This document shows, one piece after another, positions 55,005 to 62,826 of a DNA stretch of 64,000 nucleotides. Location: positions 1,771,001-1,835,000 of the forward strand of contig NKIZ01000001.1 in NCBI GenBank assembly GCA_002256425.1. Reading direction: 5' to 3'. Position 1 is the first letter of the stretch. Each line of letters starts with the position of its first letter. Both the position numbers and the translations under genes were made by a program. The DNA is from Alphaproteobacteria bacterium PA2. GTDB lineage: Bacteria; Pseudomonadota; Alphaproteobacteria; Caulobacterales; Caulobacteraceae. The notes beneath the pieces were generated by a model. It ran no database searches, was not told the DNA's origin, and saw only the letters and a program-made list of their open reading frames with translations.

Positions 55005-56489
55005 ATGGTCGCTCAGCTGTCTGCAAATGTCCGTTCAGGGCGGGGAGATGCCATCACCCGTGATGATCTCTATGACTATGTAGAGCGTCTCGCGAGAGAG
55101 AAGTGGCTGATTTTAGGCGTTTTCTTCACCATATCTATCCTGGGCGTCCTGGCTGCCACCCAGATGAAGACGACCTATCCAGTCTATTCCAGTGTTCTTG
55201 TGCGACTCGGCCAGGAATATGTTTACGAACCAAGGGCTGGCGACGCCGGCCGTGGCGCCGTTCCCGATTCTGATCAGGTCATCCAGTCTGAAACGGAAAT
55301 TCTCGGTTCAGCCCAGCTGAAACAGCGGGTCATCACCAAGCTTGGGCTCTCCAGGATCTATCCCGAGATGGCCAAGGAATATTCGGCCAGTGACGCCGCC
55401 GGCAAGAAGAAGATCATGGCGGACGCGCTTCAGTCTTTGGAAAAGAATACGGAAATTGAGACGGCGCCCGACACCCCGATCATCAAGCTGAGTTTCAAGG
55501 GAGACTCGCCCGAGATTGCGGCGCTGGTACTGAACACCCTGCTCGAGGAGTATCTGGTCTATCGCCATGGCGTTCTGGGTGACCCGGTAAGTCCGGCCAT
55601 CGCCGAGCAGAAGGGCCTGCTTGAGTCGCGTCTGGGCCAGGCGGATCGGGACCTGCAGGAGTTCCTGATGGTCAACCAGATCGGGGACTTCACGGCCGAA
55701 AAGACGAATGTCAGCCAGCTCCTCGCCCAGGTGGAACAGCAACGCCTGCAAACTGAGACCCAGTTGCAGGACAGGATCGCCAGGCTCGCAAACCTTTCGT
55801 CGCAAATGGGCGTCATCAACAAGGAAGTCGGCCTCTACCGGGATTTCTCTGGCGCCGCGAGCGACAAGCTGGCCGCCCTTCGGGTCCAGAGGGAGGACCT
55901 TCTGTCCCGCTACAGGAATGATGCGCGACCTGTGCAGGAGATCGACAGTCAGATCGCCCAGCTGGAAGCCGGGATGGCGGCTGGCCGGACGAAGACCGAA
56001 GGCGCCAAGCGTCTGGGTATCAATCCGGTCTATCAGACGGTGGAAACCGAGAGGGTCACCATAGCTGCGGACATCGCTGCCCTGCGGCAGTCCCTGGTGG
56101 CGCAGAACGAGCAGGTGTCGAAATTGACCCAGAGAAGCCTCAAGCTCGCTGCGCTTGAGCCCCGGTTCCAGCAACTGACCCTTGGTCGTGACGTCCTGCA
56201 GGCCAATGTGCGCGACTACACCGTGAAGGAAGTCCAGAGCCGCGCGTCTCAGGACATCGCCGCCTCGGAAAACGACAATATCCGGATTGTCAGTCGGGCT
56301 ATCCCACCGACCAAGGGGGTAAGCCTGAAGCGACCCGTGGCCATGCTGGCGGTTCTGGTGGCGGGTTTTACAGCCATGTGTGTTGGCCTGATCCGCATGC
56401 TTCTGAGGCCTGGTCTCGTCACCAGACGTGTGGCTGAACGCGCCTTCGCCCTGCCAGTCCTGGCAAGCGCAGGCTTCAAGGCGGGCTGA
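55005..56489 (+). CDS. hfsA: Holdfast chain-length/co-polymerase protein HfsA (Wzz-type)
   Basis: 494 residues: an inner-membrane segment at about 36-52, a Wzz domain (DLYDYVERLAREKWLILG, then YPVYSSVLVRLGQEYVYEP), a long coiled-coil periplasmic region (about 190-405, with QLLAQVEQQRLQTETQLQD), and a second membrane segment near 445-465. It is a polysaccharide co-polymerase that sets chain length and links polymerase to exporter. hfsB follows 123 nt later on the same strand. Confidence 0.92.
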   Translation: MVAQLSANVRSGRGDAITRDDLYDYVERLAREKWLILGVFFTISILGVLAATQMKTTYPVYSSVLVRLGQEYVYEPRAGDAGRGAVPDSDQVIQSETEILGSAQLKQRVITKLGLSRIYPEMAKEYSASDAAGKKKIMADALQSLEKNTEIETAPDTPIIKLSFKGDSPEIAALVLNTLLEEYLVYRHGVLGDPVSPAIAEQKGLLESRLGQADRDLQEFLMVNQIGDFTAEKTNVSQLLAQVEQQRLQTETQLQDRIARLANLSSQMGVINKEVGLYRDFSGAASDKLAALRVQREDLLSRYRNDARPVQEIDSQIAQLEAGMAAGRTKTEGAKRLGINPVYQTVETERVTIAADIAALRQSLVAQNEQVSKLTQRSLKLAALEPRFQQLTLGRDVLQANVRDYTVKEVQSRASQDIAASENDNIRIVSRAIPPTKGVSLKRPVAMLAVLVAGFTAMCVGLIRMLLRPGLVTRRVAERAFALPVLASAGFKAG

Positions 56490-56612
56490 TCCAGCTTGGA
56501 TCCTGCCCCGCTCGTCAGCGGTATTCGCCGTATTCCGGTAGGGTAATCGGGGACGTACGGTTTCCTGCCGTTTGGCGCTACATTGGCCCATTGCGTAGCC
56601 ACGATTCGAGTC

Positions 56613-57314
56613 ATGGTCGACCTGAGCGATGAAATTGCGGAGCTGTGGGAAGCCTTGGGTTCGCCAGGGGCGGCAGGGGCTCGCGTCATCCAGGTCGTAG
56701 CCGCCCGTCGCGGCGAAGGGGCATCTTCAGTCGCCCGAGCCCTTGCAGCCCATGCCTGCCGCAGCGCCTTGCGCTCAGTGTGGCTTGTAGACCTCGACAT
56801 TCTTGCCGGCGCACAGTTCTCGGCGCTTTCGGGCGAAGAGGCCCACTATGGGAAACTGGGGCCGGCCGCCAGCGCCAGTCCTGATGGATCGATGTTCTTT
56901 ACCCTTCGTCCGACTGCGCTCTCCGCCGCAAGGACGCCGATTGCCGATGCAAAATATCTCTCGGCGCATCAGGTGGGCGACGCCAGATGGTGGGTCACCA
57001 GGTTTCAGAGCGAGAGACTCCAGCCTGGCCAGAACCTGCATGTGATCGGAGACCCCGCCTACTGGTCTACCCTCCGTCGTCATGTGGATGTCATCATCGT
57101 TGACTGTCCATCTCTGGACAGGTCCGGAGCAGCCCTCACCCTGGCTAAGAACATGGATCAGACCGTGATCGTCGTTGCGGCCGATGAGGTCGATGTCCGT
57201 CCCCCCGCCATGCTTCGGGATGCACTGGTGGAGGCAGGCGCCAGCGTCAGCGGCCTGTTCGTCAACCGCGCGGGGATGGCGCCAGCGCTCAAGCAAAAGA
57301 GCCAGCGACGGTGA
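56613..57314 (+). CDS. hfsB: HfsB, ParA/BY-kinase-like holdfast protein with degenerate P-loop
   Basis: 233 residues from ATG 56613 (the longer frame adds 10 residues). The fold resembles the cytoplasmic half of bacterial tyrosine kinases: P-loop position ARRGEGASS (31-39), VWLVDLDI as Walker A', and VDVIIVDCPS as Walker B. The lysine of the P-loop GK[ST] is Ala37, and there is no Tyr cluster at the C-terminus. It is probably a non-catalytic partner of HfsA. The stop overlaps the GTG start of hfsC by 4 nt. Confidence 0.88.
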   Translation: MVDLSDEIAELWEALGSPGAAGARVIQVVAARRGEGASSVARALAAHACRSALRSVWLVDLDILAGAQFSALSGEEAHYGKLGPAASASPDGSMFFTLRPTALSAARTPIADAKYLSAHQVGDARWWVTRFQSERLQPGQNLHVIGDPAYWSTLRRHVDVIIVDCPSLDRSGAALTLAKNMDQTVIVVAADEVDVRPPAMLRDALVEAGASVSGLFVNRAGMAPALKQKSQRR

Positions 57315-58573
57315 CGGCGATCCGGGAACTCCCTTTTGAGGAGGCCAGGCCCATCGCCCTGGGGCGGACCGCAAACTTCATTGTCTCGATCGCCATCCTC
57401 CTGACCTTCAGCCAGGCGTGGGTTTTTCCCATATTGGGTGACAAGGGGAATGCTGCGGCCAGCGGCCTTGTGCGTAACCTGTTTTTCCCGGCCTATGGCC
57501 TCGGGTTGATCCTTCTGGCGACCTCCCTCAGCCAGTCATTTCGAGCGGTCTTGCGCCAACCCTTCCTCATTGCCTTGATGGCGATCGTCACCGCTTCAAT
57601 TCTGTGGTCGGTGGCGCCTGACCAGACCGAGCGTCGTGTTATAGCCATTCTCGCGACCACCCTTTGCGGCGTGGTGATCGTGGCGCAAAGGTCCTGGGCG
57701 GAACTGACCTCGCTCCTGGCGACGACCTACGCAATCCTGGTCGTGCTCTGCTTTGCCTTCGCGATCCTGCTGCCCTCCATTGGCATCATGCACGAGATAT
57801 TCCCGGGGGCGTGGCGCGGCGTCTGGTCGGAGAAAAACCATCTTGGCGGCGACATGACCCTGGCTGTCTGCATCTTTGCGTCGGCTGCCGTGCTCAATCC
57901 CCGGCAAAGAATCCTCTGGGTAGTTTTTGTGGTCCTCGCAATTGTGCTCATCCTGTTATCGACTTCCAAGACCTCACTGGTCGCAGCCGCTCTTGGCCTG
58001 GGCGGCCTGGTGTTTGTCTTGCTGGTTCAGAGAGGGGCGATCATGGCCGTGCTGGTCACCTGGATCACTGTAGTCACTGTCGGCAGTGTTGCGGCGTTTG
58101 TCTTGCTGGCCCCTCATGTGTTTTTCGACCTGCTGGGCAAGGACGCGACCTTTACCGGAAGAACCAATGTCTGGGGCCCGATCCTGCGGCAGGTCGAGCA
58201 GCGTCCCTGGACAGGCTTCGGATATGGTGCGGTCTGGACAGAGGAGGGGCGGTGGGGCCCCTTGCCCTGGATCGTAAAGCAGGCAGGCTTTCGAGCTCAG
58301 CACGCCCACAATGCGTGGTTGGAACAGTTGCTAGGGATGGGTATTCCCGGCCTCGCAGCCTTCATACTGATGCAGGTGCAATTCCTGATCGCGAGTATAG
58401 TATCTGCCTACCGGAACAACGGAGGATATCTCGGGCTTTCCTTCATCCTGTGCTACACATTGATGTGCATAACAGAGAGCATCGCAGTCAATTACAATGA
58501 TTTTCGCTGGGTTCTGTTCACGGCGATAGCTGTAAAGCTGTGCTGGCCTGACAGGGAAGCCCAGGCGTACTGA
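57311..58573 (+). CDS. hfsC: Holdfast polymerase HfsC (O-antigen ligase/Wzy family)
   Basis: 420 residues with about 10-11 membrane segments and the Wzy/WaaL-type periplasmic loop (FTGRTNVWGPILRQVEQRPW, then GAVWTEE and RAQHAHNAWLEQLLGMGIPGL). It should polymerise flipped repeat units in the periplasm. The start is GTG 57311 within the hfsB stop. Its TGA directly abuts the stop of the convergent hfsH, with no terminator between. Confidence 0.9.
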   Translation: MTAIRELPFEEARPIALGRTANFIVSIAILLTFSQAWVFPILGDKGNAAASGLVRNLFFPAYGLGLILLATSLSQSFRAVLRQPFLIALMAIVTASILWSVAPDQTERRVIAILATTLCGVVIVAQRSWAELTSLLATTYAILVVLCFAFAILLPSIGIMHEIFPGAWRGVWSEKNHLGGDMTLAVCIFASAAVLNPRQRILWVVFVVLAIVLILLSTSKTSLVAAALGLGGLVFVLLVQRGAIMAVLVTWITVVTVGSVAAFVLLAPHVFFDLLGKDATFTGRTNVWGPILRQVEQRPWTGFGYGAVWTEEGRWGPLPWIVKQAGFRAQHAHNAWLEQLLGMGIPGLAAFILMQVQFLIASIVSAYRNNGGYLGLSFILCYTLMCITESIAVNYNDFRWVLFTAIAVKLCWPDREAQAY

Positions 58574-59350
58574 CTAGGATGTGGCGTAGGTGATCGCTTC
58601 AATGCCTGCCTTGACGGTCACAATGTCGAAGCCTTCGTTTTTTGCTTCCTGAACCAGGCGTTCCAGAGCCTCGGGCGTGCATCCCCAGGCAGAGGGGGAG
58701 GGCGCGACGTCATGGGTGTAAAGGATCAGCCAGCCCTTTTCCGCCTTTGCGCGCCTCAGCCAATGGCGAGCGGTGGCTTCACCTTCTGGGCCCTCGATCC
58801 CGACAGCAGGCGCCTGATTCAGATCCGTGCCCGTGGAGACGATCCCGGGATGTAGGGCGCGGAGGCTGTTGAACCTGGATGTCAGGGTGGACTTTGCCGC
58901 TGCTGACACATCTCCGTACGGATAGGCGAAGTTCTCCGGGGCAGGCAGTCCCCAGGCCTTGAAGGCTGCGGCGTTCAGATCAACGTCTTCCCGAATTTCC
59001 GAGCCCGAGGCTTGCCCGCAGTCGAGGTGGGAGTTGGTGTGGCATCCGACTTCATGCCCCCGCCGGGCAAGGTCGAGATAATCTTCTGGACCCGCGCACA
59101 CACCCATCGGCGCAATCTGTCCACAGAGCCCGGCCGCAGCGTAGAACGTGCCCCTCACGCCATGCCGCTCAAGTATCTCCGCCCCAAGTCCAGTCGCGCT
59201 CAAGGGAGCGTCATCGAAGGTGATGCTGAGAAGCGGGCGATCAGGTCCCCTCCGCGCGCGGCGACGATGCATGATCCGGGAGAGGCGTCGCCTGACCTTG
59301 CCGAAAATCGACCGATCAGCGGCATAGGCTGTTTCAGCCGGCGTGGTCAT
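58574..59350 (-). CDS. hfsH: Holdfast polysaccharide deacetylase HfsH
   Basis: 258 residues from ATG 59350. It is a NodB-family deacetylase: TFDD at 44-47 (catalytic base and metal), HTNSH at 104-108 (metal His pair), and the later THDV block. It removes acetyl groups from GlcNAc units of the holdfast polymer, which C. crescentus needs for adhesion. Earlier in-frame codons give a Cys/Pro-rich extension lying inside hfsG and are rejected. Its ATG overlaps the hfsG TGA by 4 nt (ATGA). Confidence 0.93.
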   Translation of the reverse strand: MTTPAETAYAADRSIFGKVRRRLSRIMHRRRARRGPDRPLLSITFDDAPLSATGLGAEILERHGVRGTFYAAAGLCGQIAPMGVCAGPEDYLDLARRGHEVGCHTNSHLDCGQASGSEIREDVDLNAAAFKAWGLPAPENFAYPYGDVSAAAKSTLTSRFNSLRALHPGIVSTGTDLNQAPAVGIEGPEGEATARHWLRRAKAEKGWLILYTHDVAPSPSAWGCTPEALERLVQEAKNEGFDIVTVKAGIEAITYATS

Positions 59351-60279
59351 ACCACCTCCGCATAGAGTGCAGCGCGGTAGAGACGCATGGAGAAGGCGCG
59401 AACCTTGGTCGGCAGGGACTGTGTCAGCGCCACGGCCTTGAGGATCGGTCTCCACGTCCTGCGTAGCGGAGTCATGCTCAGGAGTTTTGCGACCTTGTAG
59501 CTCGGATAGCCGGCGACGATGGTCCGATGCGCAGCGATAACCCGGGCAAAGTTGGCCACCGACTGCTCATACTTCGCGGCGACGGTTTCTGCCGTGTCCA
59601 GCCCAAGGTGTGTCGCGGTATTGTCGATATGGCCGATTGTCCAGCGCTTCGACACCCGCATGCTCCACTCCACGTCTTCCCAACCCCACCCCGTGAATGC
59701 GGGGTCGAAGCCTTCTTCCGCCAGGATGTCTGCGCGGATCAGAAGGTTGGAGGTAAAAATGTACTTCTCCGGCGACTGTCGCCTGACCTCTGCAGTCACC
59801 GTGTCGCTGTGTGAAGCCATGGCCCTGTGGAGCGCATAGGCCCTGTCATGGCTTGCCTGGTCGAGGGAGAACCCGCCGAACACGACGTCCGGGCGATCAT
59901 GATCAATCGTGTCGAGCCATGTCTGTATGAAACCCTGACTGTCAGGGAGCATGTCACTGTCGAGGAAAAGAAAGTAATTGCTCTGTGCGGCCTGCATCAG
60001 GTGATTTCGGCCGGCCGAGCGCCCTTCATTTTCAGACAATGTGATGAGGCTTGCCGGATAAGGCTGGGCTTCCAGACAGGCGATGACGGTTTCAGTGAGG
60101 CTTGGCTGCTTTGATCCGTCATCGATCAGGATGATCTCGATATCGCCGCCCTGCATGGCGCTATCGCGTCCAAGCGCCTCAAGAAGCAGGGCGGGAGATT
60201 CCTTGTAGAACGGCGTGAGTATGCTGAGCCGCGGCTTTGCGCCTCCGTCCCGACGGAAGTGGGTAATGGTCTGGGCCAT
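59347..60279 (-). CDS. hfsG: Holdfast glycosyltransferase HfsG (GT2 family)
   Basis: 310 residues from ATG 60279 (MAQTITHFRRDGG). A GT-A fold with PRLSILTPFYKESPALL at the start, DDGS near 53-56 and the metal-binding DSD at 107-109 (FLFLDSDML), then GWGWEDVEWSMRV with the catalytic acidic residues. It adds sugars, probably GlcNAc, to the lipid-linked holdfast unit on the cytoplasmic side. The open frame runs 23 residues further upstream, into the preceding gene's end; I prefer ATG 60279, which leaves a 34-nt gap. Confidence 0.93.
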   Translation of the reverse strand: MAQTITHFRRDGGAKPRLSILTPFYKESPALLLEALGRDSAMQGGDIEIILIDDGSKQPSLTETVIACLEAQPYPASLITLSENEGRSAGRNHLMQAAQSNYFLFLDSDMLPDSQGFIQTWLDTIDHDRPDVVFGGFSLDQASHDRAYALHRAMASHSDTVTAEVRRQSPEKYIFTSNLLIRADILAEEGFDPAFTGWGWEDVEWSMRVSKRWTIGHIDNTATHLGLDTAETVAAKYEQSVANFARVIAAHRTIVAGYPSYKVAKLLSMTPLRRTWRPILKAVALTQSLPTKVRAFSMRLYRAALYAEVV

Positions 60280-60313
60280 GGATCGAGTTTGCGTGAAAAG
60301 CGCTTGAAAAGTC

Positions 60314-61339
60314 TTAAGGTTTCGCGATTGCAAAATAGGCGGCGGCATAGGTCTGCGCCGACTGTTGCGGGCTCAGCGTCGCTTTCACGAACTCACGCGG
60401 TCTGTAGTCATCACGACGTTCCATGAACCTATCAAGGCTGGCGGTGAACTCTTCCATGCCGGTGAACTTCCCGCCGCAAGCCTCTGAAAAGAAGGGAACG
60501 CACGATGCCTTGGGCGGACTTCCGAAGTGTTCCGCCGCCTGGGGGTCAGCCCAGTAGCCCCGGTCCCAGGCCAGAATGGGGACATTACAGGACATGGCTT
60601 CCTGGTAGGCGAGGCCCTGGGTTTCGTTTTCGCTGAGGAAGATCATGCCGCGGGCTGCAGTCAGGAGCTCGTGATAGAGCGGGTGATCGTAATAGCGGTA
60701 GCGGATCGTTCTGTGGCTCAGGCCCCGAGCATCCAGCTCACGGCGGATGGGCTCTATGAGGTTTTCGGCATAGGCCTCGTAGTCCCAATGGATTTTGTCG
60801 TAGATGATGAAGTCGAGGGTCTTCGGTCCACCGGAACGATCAGGCCATGCCTCGGTGTCAATTCCGGCAAACCACTTGACGCACTTGCCCGTGTATTGCG
60901 TCTCGAACAGGTCGTACATCCAGTCAGCCAGGCAGACATAGGCGCGGAAGCGTTTGTCCTCAAACAGGTCGGGAGCCTGGCCGGGCTGGTCATACAACGA
61001 GGGCCCAAGCAGGGCTGGATTTGGCAAGGTCCAGTTGTCCAGCAGGGAAAGATTGCCGATGACCCCGACGGGGTAGCCGGGATTGGCCCGGGCCAGGGCG
61101 TAGTCATTGACGATGACCTCATGCCCGGCTTCGGACAGTCCGTGGCACATGGCCTGGAAGGACATGCCGAACCCTGAGACCTTCTGATTGCGGTGCAGCT
61201 TCTGCCAGATGGGCCGGATGATGCGCTTCAGGTACCGGTCCCCGGGGAACAGACTGTCATTTTCATGTTCCTTGTAGAAAAGGAGCACCGGGTTCGCAGC
61301 GCCTGGGGTCGGGTCGTAGGTCAAACTTCTTCGGGCCAT
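60314..61339 (-). CDS. GT-B-like glycosyltransferase within the holdfast cluster
   Basis: 341 residues. The C-terminal half has the nucleotide-sugar-binding pattern of GT-B enzymes: FLSENETQGLAYQEAMSCNVPILAWD at about 238-263 (only the Glu-rich EAM segment is diagnostic). The N-terminal half has YPVGVIGNLSLLDNW and WFAGIDTEAW. No signal peptide. It fits between hfsF (9 nt upstream) and hfsG (34 nt downstream) and is absent from the C. crescentus hfs cluster as I recall it. It may be the local counterpart of a transferase encoded elsewhere there (such as HfsL), or add a different sugar. Confidence 0.8.
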   Translation of the reverse strand: MARRSLTYDPTPGAANPVLLFYKEHENDSLFPGDRYLKRIIRPIWQKLHRNQKVSGFGMSFQAMCHGLSEAGHEVIVNDYALARANPGYPVGVIGNLSLLDNWTLPNPALLGPSLYDQPGQAPDLFEDKRFRAYVCLADWMYDLFETQYTGKCVKWFAGIDTEAWPDRSGGPKTLDFIIYDKIHWDYEAYAENLIEPIRRELDARGLSHRTIRYRYYDHPLYHELLTAARGMIFLSENETQGLAYQEAMSCNVPILAWDRGYWADPQAAEHFGSPPKASCVPFFSEACGGKFTGMEEFTASLDRFMERRDDYRPREFVKATLSPQQSAQTYAAAYFAIAKP

Positions 61340-61348
61340 GTCTGGATC

Positions 61349-62815
61349 TCAGGCGGTCGTGGTGGATGGCAGGAACTTTGCCAGCAGGCGTCGGGCATGG
61401 CTGCGGGCGCCGCAGATATCCAGTCCGAAAATCAGGGCCCCATAAATCAGGATTCCCAGAGGGGGCTTGATCACCAACTCGGCCATCATGCCCAGGGGCG
61501 GGACCTTCGACAGTATGAAGCCCATCAAGGCGGCTGAAGCGGCGATCTTGGCGAGGTCGAAGATCGGGACTGGCAGGGCTGTCGCCCGCAGGCCCAACAG
61601 CCAGGATGAGGCAATGCCTATGGCGAAACTCAGGGCATAGGCGAGGGCGGCGCCCTGAAGTCCCATCCTGGGTATCAGGAACAGGTTGAGGGCGATGTTC
61701 GCCAGGGCCGGCGCACTCATGGCAAGGATCAGTAGATGGGTCTTCTTGGTGAGCGAGAATGGCAGGAGGAAATAGCCATTGTTCAGCCCGGCCAGCAGGG
61801 CGCCCAGGGTGACTAATGGAGTGATGGCAAGCGCATTGCCGCGCAGGTTTTCGCCGATCAGCAACTCGGTAAGAGGCGAAGCCAGGCTGATAAGTCCTGC
61901 AACAGCGGGGAAGGCCAGGAGGGCAATGAGCAGGATCTGCTGCCGGGCCTCATCCTTGAGCGCCTTGTCCCCACCGGTTTCCAGGGCGTTGATCATGGAC
62001 GGGACACCGGCGGCCCCGAACCAGATGAACAGGACGTCGATGACCCGGGACGCCAGCGAAAACCCCGCCTGGTAGGCGCCGACATCCGCTTCGCTCATGA
62101 AGTGGGCGATCAGGAACCTGTCGAGGGTATAAAGGCCAAGGGAGAGAATGAGGCTCAGGGTGATCGGAAATCCGTACCTGGCATAGCTGACCGCCTTCGG
62201 GGCGGACCAGACGCCGCGCCGGGCTCTGCCCCAGTCTTCGCGGACAAAGAATGGCAGGAGGATCAGGGCCATGACCCCAGCCCCCAGCAGGGGCGCGCCG
62301 CCCTTGAGGCCGAGATAGGCGAAAAGGACGCCCAGCAGGAAGCCACCGCCGGTCTGGAGCATGTCTATACCGGCGGATGCGCTCACCCGGCCTTCCGAGC
62401 GCCTTTGTTCCTGCGCCATGCGCAGGAGGGATCGGGAGACAATGCTTATCAGGCCAGCGCCTATGGCAATCTTCAAGGCCTGACCGCCCGGGGTCGGGGT
62501 CGGCCACAGATAAAGCCCGAGTGCGCTGATCCCGATCAACAGCAGGGCGACGGCGGCGAACAGACGATAGAGCGTGCCGTAGAGTTCGGGCGCATCGACG
62601 TCGTCATTCTTTTCGACCGGGTAGAACCGCGCCATGGCGGCCTCGATCCAGCAGAAGCAGGCAGTGTAGGCCAGGCTGGTCACGCCGAGCGCCAGGGCAT
62701 AGCGCCCGTAGTCCTCCGGCGAGAGGATGCGCGTGAATATGGTCAGTGTCAGAAAGCCGATCACGCCCTGGAGCAGGTTGGCCGGCAGATAGCCCATCAG
62801 TCCTTTGAGGAACAC
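61349..62815 (-). CDS. hfsF: Holdfast polysaccharide flippase HfsF (Wzx-type)
   Basis: 488 residues from GTG 62815 (MFLKGLMGYLPANLLQG); ATG 62797 is the alternative with a close AAAGGA site. The frame is open to 62995 but the extension lies inside hfsE and is rejected. About 12-14 membrane segments of the MOP/polysaccharide-synthesis family are present, with FTRILSPEDYGRYALAL near the N-terminus and the GLQGAALAYALSF block. It moves lipid-linked repeats across the inner membrane. It follows hfsE by 11 nt. Confidence 0.9.
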   Translation of the reverse strand: MFLKGLMGYLPANLLQGVIGFLTLTIFTRILSPEDYGRYALALGVTSLAYTACFCWIEAAMARFYPVEKNDDVDAPELYGTLYRLFAAVALLLIGISALGLYLWPTPTPGGQALKIAIGAGLISIVSRSLLRMAQEQRRSEGRVSASAGIDMLQTGGGFLLGVLFAYLGLKGGAPLLGAGVMALILLPFFVREDWGRARRGVWSAPKAVSYARYGFPITLSLILSLGLYTLDRFLIAHFMSEADVGAYQAGFSLASRVIDVLFIWFGAAGVPSMINALETGGDKALKDEARQQILLIALLAFPAVAGLISLASPLTELLIGENLRGNALAITPLVTLGALLAGLNNGYFLLPFSLTKKTHLLILAMSAPALANIALNLFLIPRMGLQGAALAYALSFAIGIASSWLLGLRATALPVPIFDLAKIAASAALMGFILSKVPPLGMMAELVIKPPLGILIYGALIFGLDICGARSHARRLLAKFLPSTTTA

Positions 62816-62826
62816 GAGGGCGCGAC

